The notes beneath the pieces are model-generated. The model saw only the letters and a program-made list of their open reading frames with translations, did no database searches and was not told the DNA's origin. This document shows, piece by piece, positions 8,547 through 16,235 of a stretch of 64,000 nt of DNA; positions within the stretch are counted from its first letter, which is position 1, and each line of letters opens with the position of its first letter. Source of the DNA: AC-43 sp963728855 (GTDB lineage: Bacteria; Actinomycetota; Actinomycetes; Mycobacteriales; Micromonosporaceae); contig CAVSLN010000006.1 of the NCBI GenBank assembly GCA_963728855.1, positions 1 through 64,000 on the forward strand. The letters run 5' to 3'. A program made the position numbers and the translations under genes.

Positions 8547-8710
8547 GCACCACGAGCAATCATCCGGACCCCGTGGAAGCTGAGATTGAACACGCCCTCG
8601 ATCCAGGCCGGTTCGTGTCCGACCAGGGCTGCTTCCGATTCGTCGACGGCCTCGAACAGGTCGCGGCGGCCATCGGCCGGCTCGTCACCAACGATCCCGA
8701 GCGGGCGGCG
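8543..8710 (+). pseudogene. 5' remnant of a hypothetical gene cut by an IS1380-like element
   Basis: The GTG at 8543 overlaps the preceding stop. The frame encodes DPVEAEIEHALDPGRF, VSDQGCFRFVDGLEQVAAAI and GRLVTNDPERAAA, like the N-terminus of a longer actinobacterial protein family of unknown function (possibly DUF6880-related, from memory). At about 8710 coding sense ends and the minus-strand transposase sequence begins. The two genes were translationally coupled before the insertion. Confidence 0.55.
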
Positions 8711-9135
8711 GCGTCGAGTTCCTCGAAAGCGCGCCAGACGGTCGGCGAGGACGCCACCGTCTGCAGCACCGCCCGCGACTGGCGCAGCACGTCGACCGCC
8801 CCGCCCACCGAGGTGGCCCCCAACCCGAGCGCGACTGCCACGTCGACGAGCACCTGACTGCGGTCATGCCCCGGAACGAACCCGGACCGGGTCAACGCCT
8901 TGGACATACCGGCCCGCAGCCCGGACTCCTCAGCCAAAAGCCGCAGCAGCGGCGCTCCGGCAGCGGCGATCAGCCCTGCGGCTCCGCCGGTCAACTCCAA
9001 CCCCTGCGCCCACCGCGACGTGCGTTTTTCCAGACGCCGACGCCGTTTCAGCTCGATAGCACGCTTGATCCTCTTCCGCAACTTAACGGGTCTTCTATGC
9101 TTCACTGCGGAGGTGTCGCCCCTCTGGGAGATCAT
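8705..9135 (-). pseudogene. N-terminal part of an IS1380-like transposase
   Basis: The minus-strand frame from 9135 (or GTG 9105) reads LAEESGLRAGMSKALTRSGF, DRSQVLVDVAVALGLGATSV and GGAVDVLRQSRAVLQTVASS, then PTVWRAFEELDAAARSG. These are hallmarks of the N-terminus of IS1380-family transposases (baseplate helices before the DDE core). At about 8710 it runs into the disrupted plus-strand gene, so the catalytic core is missing. The basic stretch RRPVKLRKRIKRAIELKRRR precedes it. Confidence 0.6.
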
Positions 9136-9573
9136 TGATCTAGGAAATCGCGATCATCCCAGGTCGGGACGGCACCTTCGTCACAGGAGGGGATGCAACA
9201 GCGCACCGCTCACCGAGCGCGTGAATTCATGAGGCCAAAATAGCCGCCACCATCCGACGCATCAGAAACGACCCACGCCTACTCTTCCGGCTCCTCGGCC
9301 TGCCAGCATCCCCGAAAAACGCACCATGAACAGCCGAAACGACTTTGCGCTCAGCCCTGACCTACATCCGGGGCCGCCAGTAGCACTGCGACAGGATCGC
9401 CGGCCGCAAATGACCGGCACCGCGCAGCATGCCCACATCGTCGCAACGCTTCCCGCGCCATCTCGCACGATGATCTCGTGTCCACCCGTACGATTGAGCG
9501 CCGCCGGTCCCGGCGGCAGGATGCCCAGACAGGGCGCTCAAGGGCTTCCGGCCAGCGAGGGAGGGAGGATCAC
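9136..9573. other. Gene-free stretch
   Basis: Short frames exist on both strands, none recognisable. The frame of the next gene extends back to GTG 9478, but the segment 9478-9573 is arginine-rich and lacks a ribosome site, so I treat it as non-coding. Confidence 0.4.
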
Positions 9574-10164
9574 GTGTTTATCGACACCGTGGCGGAAGAC
9601 GCCGCCCGAGGCGAGGTCGCAGAGTACTACCGCCAGCAGCGCGCGGCCTGGGGGTTTCTGCCCAACTACGCCGCCTGCTTCGCGACCCGCCCGGACATCG
9701 CCCGGGCATGGAACGCATTGAACGCGACCATCCGCGATGGCATGGACCGGCGACGATTCGAGATTGCGACGATTGCCGCCGCCCGCACGCTGGGGTCGAC
9801 GTACTGCACAGCCGCACATTCGAAGTTCCTCCGGGACGTGTGCGGCGATGAAGCCACCGTCCGGTCGATCGCCGGGCAGCCCAGCGGCGCCGCACTCGAT
9901 CCTCCGGATCGCACCGTGTACGAGTTCGCCGCCAAGCTCGCGCGCGACGCGACCACAGTCGATCAATCAGACATCGACCAGCTACGCTCCGCCGGGCTGT
10001 CCGACACCGACATCGCCGATATCGTCTTCGCCGTGGCCGCCCGCTCCTTCTTCACCAAGGTGCTCGACGGCCTGGGTGCGCAACTGGACCCGCAGACCGC
10101 GCACGAGTTCACCCCGGACCTGCTGGAGTCCATGCTCGTTGGACGACCGGTCGCCGGAGGATGA
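9574..10164 (+). CDS. Carboxymuconolactone decarboxylase/AhpD-like protein
   Basis: This 196-residue all-helical protein starts at GTG 9574, preceded by GGGAGGGAGGA. An upstream in-frame GTG (9478) lacks a ribosome site. The AhpD-like core is FEIATIAAARTLGSTYCTAA followed by H, the E-x10-C-x2-H arrangement of this superfamily. The first cysteine of the usual CxxC pair is Ser here (STYC), so disulfide peroxidase activity is doubtful. The motif FLPNYAACFATRPDIARAW matches peroxidase-related AhpD-like proteins. It stands alone between IS scars and an AraC remnant, so partners are unknown. Confidence 0.75.
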   Translation: MFIDTVAEDAARGEVAEYYRQQRAAWGFLPNYAACFATRPDIARAWNALNATIRDGMDRRRFEIATIAAARTLGSTYCTAAHSKFLRDVCGDEATVRSIAGQPSGAALDPPDRTVYEFAAKLARDATTVDQSDIDQLRSAGLSDTDIADIVFAVAARSFFTKVLDGLGAQLDPQTAHEFTPDLLESMLVGRPVAGG

Positions 10165-10399
10165 GCCGGTCCGGCCGCGCAGCGACCCGGAGTCGTGCAG
10201 AACGAGGTGCCGATGCTTGGACATGGCGTCAGCCTGCCAAGCTGCCGCCCGAACGCCGCGATCGGGGCTGGTCCGGTCAGTTACTGAGCATCCTGTCATG
10301 CCGCCGACTGAGCGCTACACAACGTGACGGACCTCCATTCGCGCCGAACGCACGGTCGCCTATGAGCGGGCGGTTGATCTTGATGCAGGAGCGGGGCGG

Positions 10400-10624
10400 T
10401 CAACAACGCGAGGGCTGAGAATAACGCCGGACCGCGACGCCGCCGAGGTCAGCCGCAGCATCAAAGGCTCGAACGAGTTGAGAGCGCGACAGATAGACCT
10501 CATTGGCGAGTGGGCCAAGCGTCCACGGTTCGGACGGCCGCCAGCGCAGGACGCCGACCACGACGGTGGCATGGCCGCGGAGGGCGCCATGCCCGACGAG
10601 TGCGGCCGTGGGCGGCCGGGTCAT
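10400..10624 (-). pseudogene. AraC-family regulator fragment
   Basis: On the minus strand the segment PWTLGPLANEVYLSRSQLVR followed by AFDAAADLGG matches the first helix-turn-helix of AraC/XylS regulators (LAxxVxLSRSQLxRxF). Only about 70 codons remain and both the sensor domain and second HTH are missing. A short relic with no clear start. Confidence 0.5.
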
Positions 10625-10684
10625 GTTGCGGGTCCGGTGCGGTTGAGTCGAGATCCTCGCCGAGCTACGTGTCCTTCAGGTGAG

Positions 10685-11512
10685 TCACGAGGTGCCGGTC
10701 CGTACGGCGGTGGCCGCCAAGGTGGTGTACTGCATCGTGAAGTGTCCGCCCAGCGTGTCAATAGCGGTCCCGACCGCATTGAGGATGTCGGCTGTCTTGT
10801 CGGGTGGCAGTTGGGTGAGGCCACCGGTGGTGGGGAGCAGGGCCAGCCATTGGTCGCGCGTGTAGGACTGCTCCCAGTCGAATCGCCACTGTTCGGGGTC
10901 GTTGAACTGTTCCGTCTCGCGGATCTTGTCGGCGAACTTCGCGTACCCCGCTTGGTACATGTCCAGCGGACGTCGAGCCGGCAGATTGCTGAACGGTGAG
11001 TCTGGTACCACCCTGCGGTAGGCAGCGGCGAACGGCTTGGCCACTTCGATGGGCGGCTCGAACACGTGCCCGAAGATCGCCAGCCGCCCGTCCGGGCGCA
11101 GCACCTGGGCCGCCTTGACTGCGCCGGCGAGCGGATCGACCCAGTGCCACGACTGGGCGGCGATCACCGCGTCGAACGTCCGGCCGGCCGGCTGCCAGGC
11201 TTCGAACGTCGCCACCTCGACCAGCAGGCCGCGGGCTCGCGCGAAGTCGGCCATCCGCGCATCCGGCTCGACGCCGAGCATGGCGCAGCCGGCGGCCTGG
11301 AACTGGCGGGCTGCGATGCCGGTGCCACAGCCGACGTCGAGCACGTCAGGCCCGGGGCTCCCGGCGACGATCTGCGCCACCAAGGCATCGGGGTAGCCGG
11401 GCCGGGCCTGGTCGTAGCGTTGCGCGTCCGTACCGAACGACTCGGCCATCGGCCGGGCCTTATGCAGCTGGGCTGGGGACGGTTCTGGTTGCTCTCGCGC
11501 TAAGGTGGTCAT
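10685..11512 (-). CDS. Class I SAM-dependent methyltransferase
   Basis: This 275-residue cytoplasmic protein contains motif I VLDVGCGTGIAARQF (about residues 56-70), the acidic loop GVEPDARMADFAR and the post-I motif FDAVIAAQSWHWVDP, typical of UbiE/Methyltransf_11-type enzymes. The substrate cannot be deduced. The start ATG at 11512 lies inside or at the edge of an inverted-repeat operator, leaving little room for a leader, so the message is probably leaderless. It diverges from a TetR gene 73 bp away, which probably represses both. Confidence 0.85.
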   Translation of the reverse strand: MTTLAREQPEPSPAQLHKARPMAESFGTDAQRYDQARPGYPDALVAQIVAGSPGPDVLDVGCGTGIAARQFQAAGCAMLGVEPDARMADFARARGLLVEVATFEAWQPAGRTFDAVIAAQSWHWVDPLAGAVKAAQVLRPDGRLAIFGHVFEPPIEVAKPFAAAYRRVVPDSPFSNLPARRPLDMYQAGYAKFADKIRETEQFNDPEQWRFDWEQSYTRDQWLALLPTTGGLTQLPPDKTADILNAVGTAIDTLGGHFTMQYTTLAATAVRTGTS

Positions 11513-11514
11513 GT

Positions 11515-11543
11515 GCCCACCTTAGTGGGCGTGTGCCCACTAA
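11515..11543. promoter_or_regulatory. Inverted-repeat operator between methyltransferase and TetR genes
   Basis: TTAGTGGGC (11522-11530) and GCCCACTAA (11535-11543) form a perfect 9-bp inverted repeat with spacer GTGT. A second GCCCAC (11515-11520) pairs with GTGGGC (11525-11530), giving overlapping sites. Position between divergent genes, one encoding a TetR protein, is the classic layout for an autoregulated TetR operator. Confidence 0.7.
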
Positions 11544-11585
11544 GCAACGGGTGCCGACTGGCTGACGTATCGAGAGGATCTGTGA

Positions 11586-12188
11586 ATGCCGACTGGGGTG
11601 CATCTGCACGATGCGCGGCAGCAGCTGTTCGACGCTGCCGAACGCGTGCTGCTGCGGGACGGACCGAACGGGCTGACCAGCCGGGCCGTCACCGACGAGG
11701 CAGGCTGCGCCAAAGGCGTCCTGCACCGGCACTTCACCGACTTCGACGCCTTCCTCGCCGACCTCGTGCTCGACCGGGCCGCGCAGCTTGAGACGCAGGC
11801 GAGTGCGCTGCGCGAGTCCGCCGGCACCGGCACGGTGGCCGACAACGTCACCAGTGCGCTGATCACCTTGTTCGGACCAGTCCCGGTGGCGATCATCCCG
11901 CTCATCACCTTCCGGGACGAGCTGCGCGCGCGGCTGCGGCAAGCCCGACCCGGAGGCGGCATCGCGATCCTCGCGCAGGCCACGACCGCGGTCTCCGCTT
12001 ACCTGGCTGACGAGCGTGAACTGGGCCGCATCGCGGCCGACGCCGACATCGACTCACTCACCCTCTCCCTGGTCGGTGGCGGGCATCTCCTGTTCGCAGA
12101 CCGCGATCCCGGTCCGCCGACCACGGCAACCGTCAACAAGTTTGTGACAACGGTGCTCGCCGATGTTGTGCAACGGCGGCTACTCTAG
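11586..12188 (+). CDS. TetR/AcrR-family transcriptional regulator
   Basis: This 200-residue protein has an N-terminal helix-turn-helix at about residues 10-55, with GPNGLTSRAVTDEAGCAKGV and LHRHFTDFDAFLADLV. The C-terminal helical ligand domain follows normally. GAGAGGA lies 9 nt before the ATG. It is divergent from the methyltransferase gene, and a perfect inverted repeat sits between them, so autoregulation plus repression of the methyltransferase is likely. The ligand is unknown. Confidence 0.85.
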   Translation: MPTGVHLHDARQQLFDAAERVLLRDGPNGLTSRAVTDEAGCAKGVLHRHFTDFDAFLADLVLDRAAQLETQASALRESAGTGTVADNVTSALITLFGPVPVAIIPLITFRDELRARLRQARPGGGIAILAQATTAVSAYLADERELGRIAADADIDSLTLSLVGGGHLLFADRDPGPPTTATVNKFVTTVLADVVQRRLL

Positions 12189-12668
12189 CGGCCGAGCACG
12201 CGGGGGAGGCCCGCGACCGCCACCACACCGGCATCAACGACCCGCTCGGCCCCACCCAGCCAGCCAAGGCGAGCGACTCGACCATCAGCAGGGCTGCAGT
12301 CGTCCGTCGGCCCGATCCTTGGCGAGCCACGATGCCCCGCGTCGGCGGGGGCCATGTCTCGCGCCGCCGTCAGATCCGTCCTAGACAACGACACCACGCA
12401 CTGATCGAGACCACGACCTGATCGAGCCCAAGCGCTTCGCACATTCGCGTCCAGGCCGCCCAGCCCAAGGCAGGACCTCCCGCCATCCCGATTTGCCGCC
12501 GTCCGCTCGTCATGTTTCGTAGCCCGCGCCTCGGGCTGAGGACGCTCGGCCGCGCCGATGAGCGTGCGATTTCGGGTGCGGAGCCTACCGATGGGAAGCT
12601 GTGGATATCGCAGTGTCGCAGGTCGTCGTGATCACGTAGGTACGGAGCGGTACGCCGGAGTGCCGCGG
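12189..12668. other. Gene-free stretch
   Basis: About 480 bp with no supported coding sense. Short arginine/proline-rich frames on both strands look like random high-GC frames. Confidence 0.45.
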
Positions 12669-13487
12669 TTACCCGGTGACCACCGGCAGCCGCCGGCCCA
12701 GTGTGAGGATCCCGAGGCTGACCGCCACCACCACGACCACGGCCGTGAAGTAGGCGGCGGTCGCGGCGGGACCGGCAGTGAACTCATCGAGATGGAACAG
12801 TGCCGCGATGCCGAGCACCGCGAACCAGACCGCGACTGAGGGCAGGAACGCACGCACCGACCGGTACCGACGCTCGAATGCGACCATCGCGGCGCCGGTA
12901 CCGAAGAACATCAGCCAGCCCGCCACGACCTGGGCCATCAACGGGGTCAGCGGCCACGGCCACACCTGGCTGACGGTCTCGGGCACCAGGAACAGTGCCA
13001 GCCCGTACCCGTCGATAAGCACCCCGACCGCGCCCACCGCGCGGCCCAGCCAGCGCGGCAGCAACTGGTCTCCCGGCCCGACACCCGGATCGGCGCGCCG
13101 GTTGCGCAGCAGGATGACCGGCAGCCCGAGCGGCAGTACAGCGTAGATGACCAGCCATACCCAGAACCGGACCGATCCGGTCGGGAACCGGTCCAGGTGC
13201 AGCAGCGTGGCGACGATCATCGCGTACGCGAACGGGATCGTCGCCACGGTGGCGAGGATGGCCGTACGCCATCGGTTGAGTACCAGCATCGTGCTGATCG
13301 CGCACGCGCCGAATGTGTACCCGGCACCGACCCAGACCGCGCTCATCGACGGGCGGATCGTCCAGGCCCAGTACTGCGCGGTGTGCCCGGGCGCGAACAC
13401 CAGCAGCGCCCCGAACACCGCGGTCAGTGGTACCAGAGGAAGGAACATCCATCTCGCCAACGGCAAGAGGCGATCGTCGCCGGCCAT
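12669..13487 (-). CDS. Hypothetical eight-TM membrane protein
   Basis: This 272-residue protein has about eight hydrophobic segments, including WMFLPLVPLTAVFGALLVFA, FWVWLVIYAVLPLGLPVILL and AYFTAVVVVVAVSLGILTLG. The ATG at 13487 (MAGDDRLLPLAR) is preferred over 13523 because the extra residues are arginine-rich and unlike the rest. No transport or enzyme motif is recognisable. It stands alone between gene-poor stretches. Confidence 0.65.
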   Translation of the reverse strand: MAGDDRLLPLARWMFLPLVPLTAVFGALLVFAPGHTAQYWAWTIRPSMSAVWVGAGYTFGACAISTMLVLNRWRTAILATVATIPFAYAMIVATLLHLDRFPTGSVRFWVWLVIYAVLPLGLPVILLRNRRADPGVGPGDQLLPRWLGRAVGAVGVLIDGYGLALFLVPETVSQVWPWPLTPLMAQVVAGWLMFFGTGAAMVAFERRYRSVRAFLPSVAVWFAVLGIAALFHLDEFTAGPAATAAYFTAVVVVVAVSLGILTLGRRLPVVTG

Positions 13488-13745
13488 GACCGCATTGTGC
13501 CGCCTGGGCCGGCACCGGCCCATGCGTCTTTCAGCCGATCACCCGTCCGGCCAGTGTCGCCGGGGCGCCCTGCCCTGCCGCGGTGCGCGCGTTCGGCCGC
13601 GCACTGATCTGCCGCGACTCGCTCGGCCGCCTCCATCACTGTCCGTGTGGCCGACGGCCCGCCGCACCTGAGTGCGGCGCACGCTCGTAGCCGATGAGAG
13701 GTGCGGCTGATGTCCTCGTCGCTGCTGTCTCACCTCGCCTAACCT

Positions 13746-14927
13746 GTGGTCATGGATCATGACGTCGTCCGGAGACTCGTCGATGCCGTGAACGCCGGTG
13801 ATGATGCTGGCGTGGCACAGGCCCTGGCCCTTGGCGCCGACCCGAACGTCGCGGCTGGCAGGTTCCGCGGGCCTGTGTTGTCCTTGGCGGCTGGCAGCGG
13901 CCATTTGCGAATAGTCCAACTGCTGCTTGACGCCGGTGCCTCCGCCGGATCCGCTGATAGGCATACGAGGTCCCCGCTGCGTGCCGCCATACAGGAAGCC
14001 CATCCGGACGTTGCCGAGCTGCTCATTGAGCGTGGGGCGCTCGCGGTAGAACCGGTTGTGCGTGGCAGCGTGTTAGCCGATGCAGTCGCCTACGCCATGC
14101 ACCGGCCACGGCCGGCGGCGCTTGAGACGCTGCGACTGCTGTTGCGAATTGGGGCCTGCGCAGCGCCGGGCGAAGGGGCTCCCATCGTCGGCGCGGTGAT
14201 GCGGCGAGCTGCGCCCGCGGTGCTACGGATCCTGTTCGATCACGGCGCAGACCCGAACCAGCAGCGTTCGGATGGAACCCCCGTTCTCGTCCTGGCTGCC
14301 CGCCGCGGCGACCACGCCGCCGTAGACGTTCTGCTGCGAGCAGGTGCTGACATCGATGTAGGCGACGCGCTGGGACGGACGGCGCTGATGCATGCCGTCG
14401 AGCGCGACGAACGAGCTGTTGTGGCCGTTCTCCGGCTCGCCGGCGCGGACATCGACAAGGTGAGCGCCGACGGCGCGACGGCCCTGGAGCTGGCCCGAGG
14501 TTGGCAACGGCAGAACATCCAGTTCATGTTGGGTGAGCGTATCGTCGGCATGGACGACGTACCGATTGCCCGTACCGTGATGCGGCGCAGCCCGGCCGGC
14601 CACCAGCTACGGGGCGACCCCAGCATGTTCCGGCTGTGGGCGCAGGTGATTGAACGCGCTGTGGACGACCTGGGGGATGCCGAGTGGGGCATAAGAACCG
14701 GCACAAGCTCCGAGGAGGTGCTGGGCTTGGCGAGACGGCTCCGCACCCAGCCGGTGCCGGCGTCTGGCGCCTCCTGGCACGTCCTGGATGTCACGTCTGA
14801 CGAGCTTGCGGCGGCGCGGGCAGCGCTGCTTGAGCTTGCCTATGGCACTCCAACGGTGCCGGATGGGATCAGCCGCGACGAGATCACGGATCTGTTCGAG
14901 GAGCTCGAACGTCAACTTGGTCGCTGA
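13746..14927 (+). CDS. Ankyrin-repeat protein
   Basis: Of 393 residues, 1-255 form about seven ankyrin repeats, with motifs such as ALALGADPNVAAGRF, PVLSLAAGSGHLRIVQLLLD, ILFDHGADPNQQRSDGTPVL, VLLRAGADIDVGDALGRTAL and LAGADIDKVSADGATALELA. The C-terminal 130 residues are helical and unrecognised. Start is GTG 13746 or ATG 13752; neither has a strong ribosome site. Probably a cytoplasmic protein-interaction module. It ends 100 bp before repeat A/B copy 2. Confidence 0.8.
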   Translation: MVMDHDVVRRLVDAVNAGDDAGVAQALALGADPNVAAGRFRGPVLSLAAGSGHLRIVQLLLDAGASAGSADRHTRSPLRAAIQEAHPDVAELLIERGALAVEPVVRGSVLADAVAYAMHRPRPAALETLRLLLRIGACAAPGEGAPIVGAVMRRAAPAVLRILFDHGADPNQQRSDGTPVLVLAARRGDHAAVDVLLRAGADIDVGDALGRTALMHAVERDERAVVAVLRLAGADIDKVSADGATALELARGWQRQNIQFMLGERIVGMDDVPIARTVMRRSPAGHQLRGDPSMFRLWAQVIERAVDDLGDAEWGIRTGTSSEEVLGLARRLRTQPVPASGASWHVLDVTSDELAAARAALLELAYGTPTVPDGISRDEITDLFEELERQLGR

Positions 14928-15031
14928 AGTCAGCCAAAGCGGCGAGCAGGGCAGCTCCGCCGGGCGTGCGTTAGCCAGTTGCCACGTCGGTCTGGCCGAC
15001 ATCGCCCGAGCCGAAACATACTCATTTGCCG

Positions 15032-15393
15032 CCAGTCGTGCGCGCCGGCGCGAGGTCTCGTAACCGTCCGTATGTGGCTGATCGTCCGCCCCGACTACGG
15101 ACGCTCATGCCGATGTCAGGGTATGGCGGACACCTTGATGACGGTGGCGGTCCCCACCACCGGTCACTGAAGTCGTCATGCCTGACAACGACCAACCGTT
15201 TCGCTGCGTAGCTGGTCGATGCCTGTCTCGTTATCCGAGACGATCGGTAGAAACTTCTCGACGGGCGAAGATATGTGACCAGAACGGCCGGAATCGGGCG
15301 CACGAAAGTTCTTTGATCAAGGCTCTGGGCTGGGGCACCTGATTCTCGGTCTACGGATCAGAAGGTTGGGGGTTCGAGTCCCTTCGGGCGCGC
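15032..15393 (+). repeat. Repeat A+B, copy 2 (with tRNA-Arg-like 3' half)
   Basis: 15032-15140 repeats 3967-4079 and 15119-15393 repeats 21529-21803 at the same length (275 bp) with scattered differences. The end (15351-15393) is the 3' half of tRNA-Arg(ACG): CTACGGATCAG, T-arm GGGGGTTCGAGTCCC and acceptor strand CGGGCGC. Upstream, CTGAT/ATCAG enclose a 13-nt loop, as if 8 nt were inserted in the anticodon loop. The copies bracket blocks of unrelated genes, as attachment-site duplications would. Confidence 0.8.
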
Positions 15394-15407
15394 ACATCAT
15401 CAGGGTC

Positions 15408-15431
15408 CTGGCCTGCGGAAACGCGGGCCAG
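15408..15431 (+). terminator. Hairpin after tRNA-like copy 2
   Basis: CTGGCCTGCG (15408-15417) pairs with CGCGGGCCAG (15422-15431) through a GAAA tetraloop, one G-T wobble. Same design as after the other copies. Confidence 0.6.
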
Positions 15432-15689
15432 ATGTCTTTCAAGATCTGTCCACTGTGGACGCCAGGTGCTCCTGGGGTGCTCGTCTGTTTCGGAGCCGTC
15501 CGTGCCGGCGGACGGGGCAACGTGCTGCGACGGGCGGACGAGTCCGGATCTTGGGGCGGCGCGGTGGCGCCGCCCGCGCCTGGCCTACACCCGAGGAAGC
15601 GGTTCAGCGCCCGGGCGACCGGGGATCAGCGCCGCGGCTGGCCTCGTACGGCGAGGCGCGCGGGGCCGGCCGTGAAATGCCGGGCCGGC

Positions 15690-15890
15690 GACCGGGCTGG
15701 CGCTGCTGGACCAGCTGATGGCCTTCCCGACCATGCAGAACTACCACCTGCTGCCCAGCGCGCGCGGCGACTTCCTGGCCAGGCTGGGCCGGCACGCCGA
15801 GGCGTGGGCGGAGTTCGAGCGGGCGGCGTCGCTGACGCGCAATGAGCGGGAACGGACCCTGCTGCTGGACCGCGCCGCCGCCTGCGATCA
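15690..15890 (+). pseudogene. C-terminal fragment of an ECF sigma factor (DUF6596 type)
   Basis: Frame 1 encodes GLALLDQLMAFPTMQNYHLL, PSARGDFLARLGRHAEAWAE and FERAASLTRNERERTLLL. This matches the C-terminal helical repeats of large ECF sigma factors with a DUF6596 tail (YHLLPAxRAxLLxRLGRxxEA...LTxNxxERxLL). The promoter-binding domains are missing, so it is inert. Confidence 0.6.
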
Positions 15891-16079
15891 GCCGATCCGA
15901 ACGGGACCATTCCTAAACTTCGAGTCTAGTAATGTGTTCCGGCCGTCCTGCGGTCTGCGCCGGCAGGCCGTCCCACTTCGTCACGCTCATCCACGCGCCC
16001 GACTGCTGGCCGAACTTGCTGAGCACGGCCGACGAACTCCGGAACTCCCGGCGTACATCTGGGCGGTCGGACGTTCTAC

Positions 16080-16150
16080 CGGTCACCGAAGTCGCCCACC
16101 GACCCAATCACGTGTGGACGCTCGATTTCCGGTCCGGCCAGACGGCTGGT
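16080..16150 (+). pseudogene. Possible IS3-family transposase fragment
   Basis: A short frame reads VTEVAHRPNHVWTLDFRSGQ. This resembles the start of the IS3-type OrfB catalytic core (RPNQVWxLDFxxDxT). Only about 25 residues match, so support is thin. Confidence 0.3.
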
Positions 16151-16235
16151 CCCGTCGGTGGGGGCGGCCCCAACGGCCACCGCTACCGGGGTGGAAGAGC
16201 GCCGGGAGACCGTCCGGCCGGTTGCGCTTCCAGAG

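Noticed and set aside
15318..15393. Complete functional tRNA-Arg
   Set aside because: Only the 3' half fits; the D-arm and 5' acceptor strand are missing and the anticodon loop has 13 nt.
15317..15520. Minus-strand frame containing APEGTRTPNLLIRR
   Set aside because: A well-known false protein from antisense reading of a tRNA-Arg 3' half; it supports the tRNA-like call instead.
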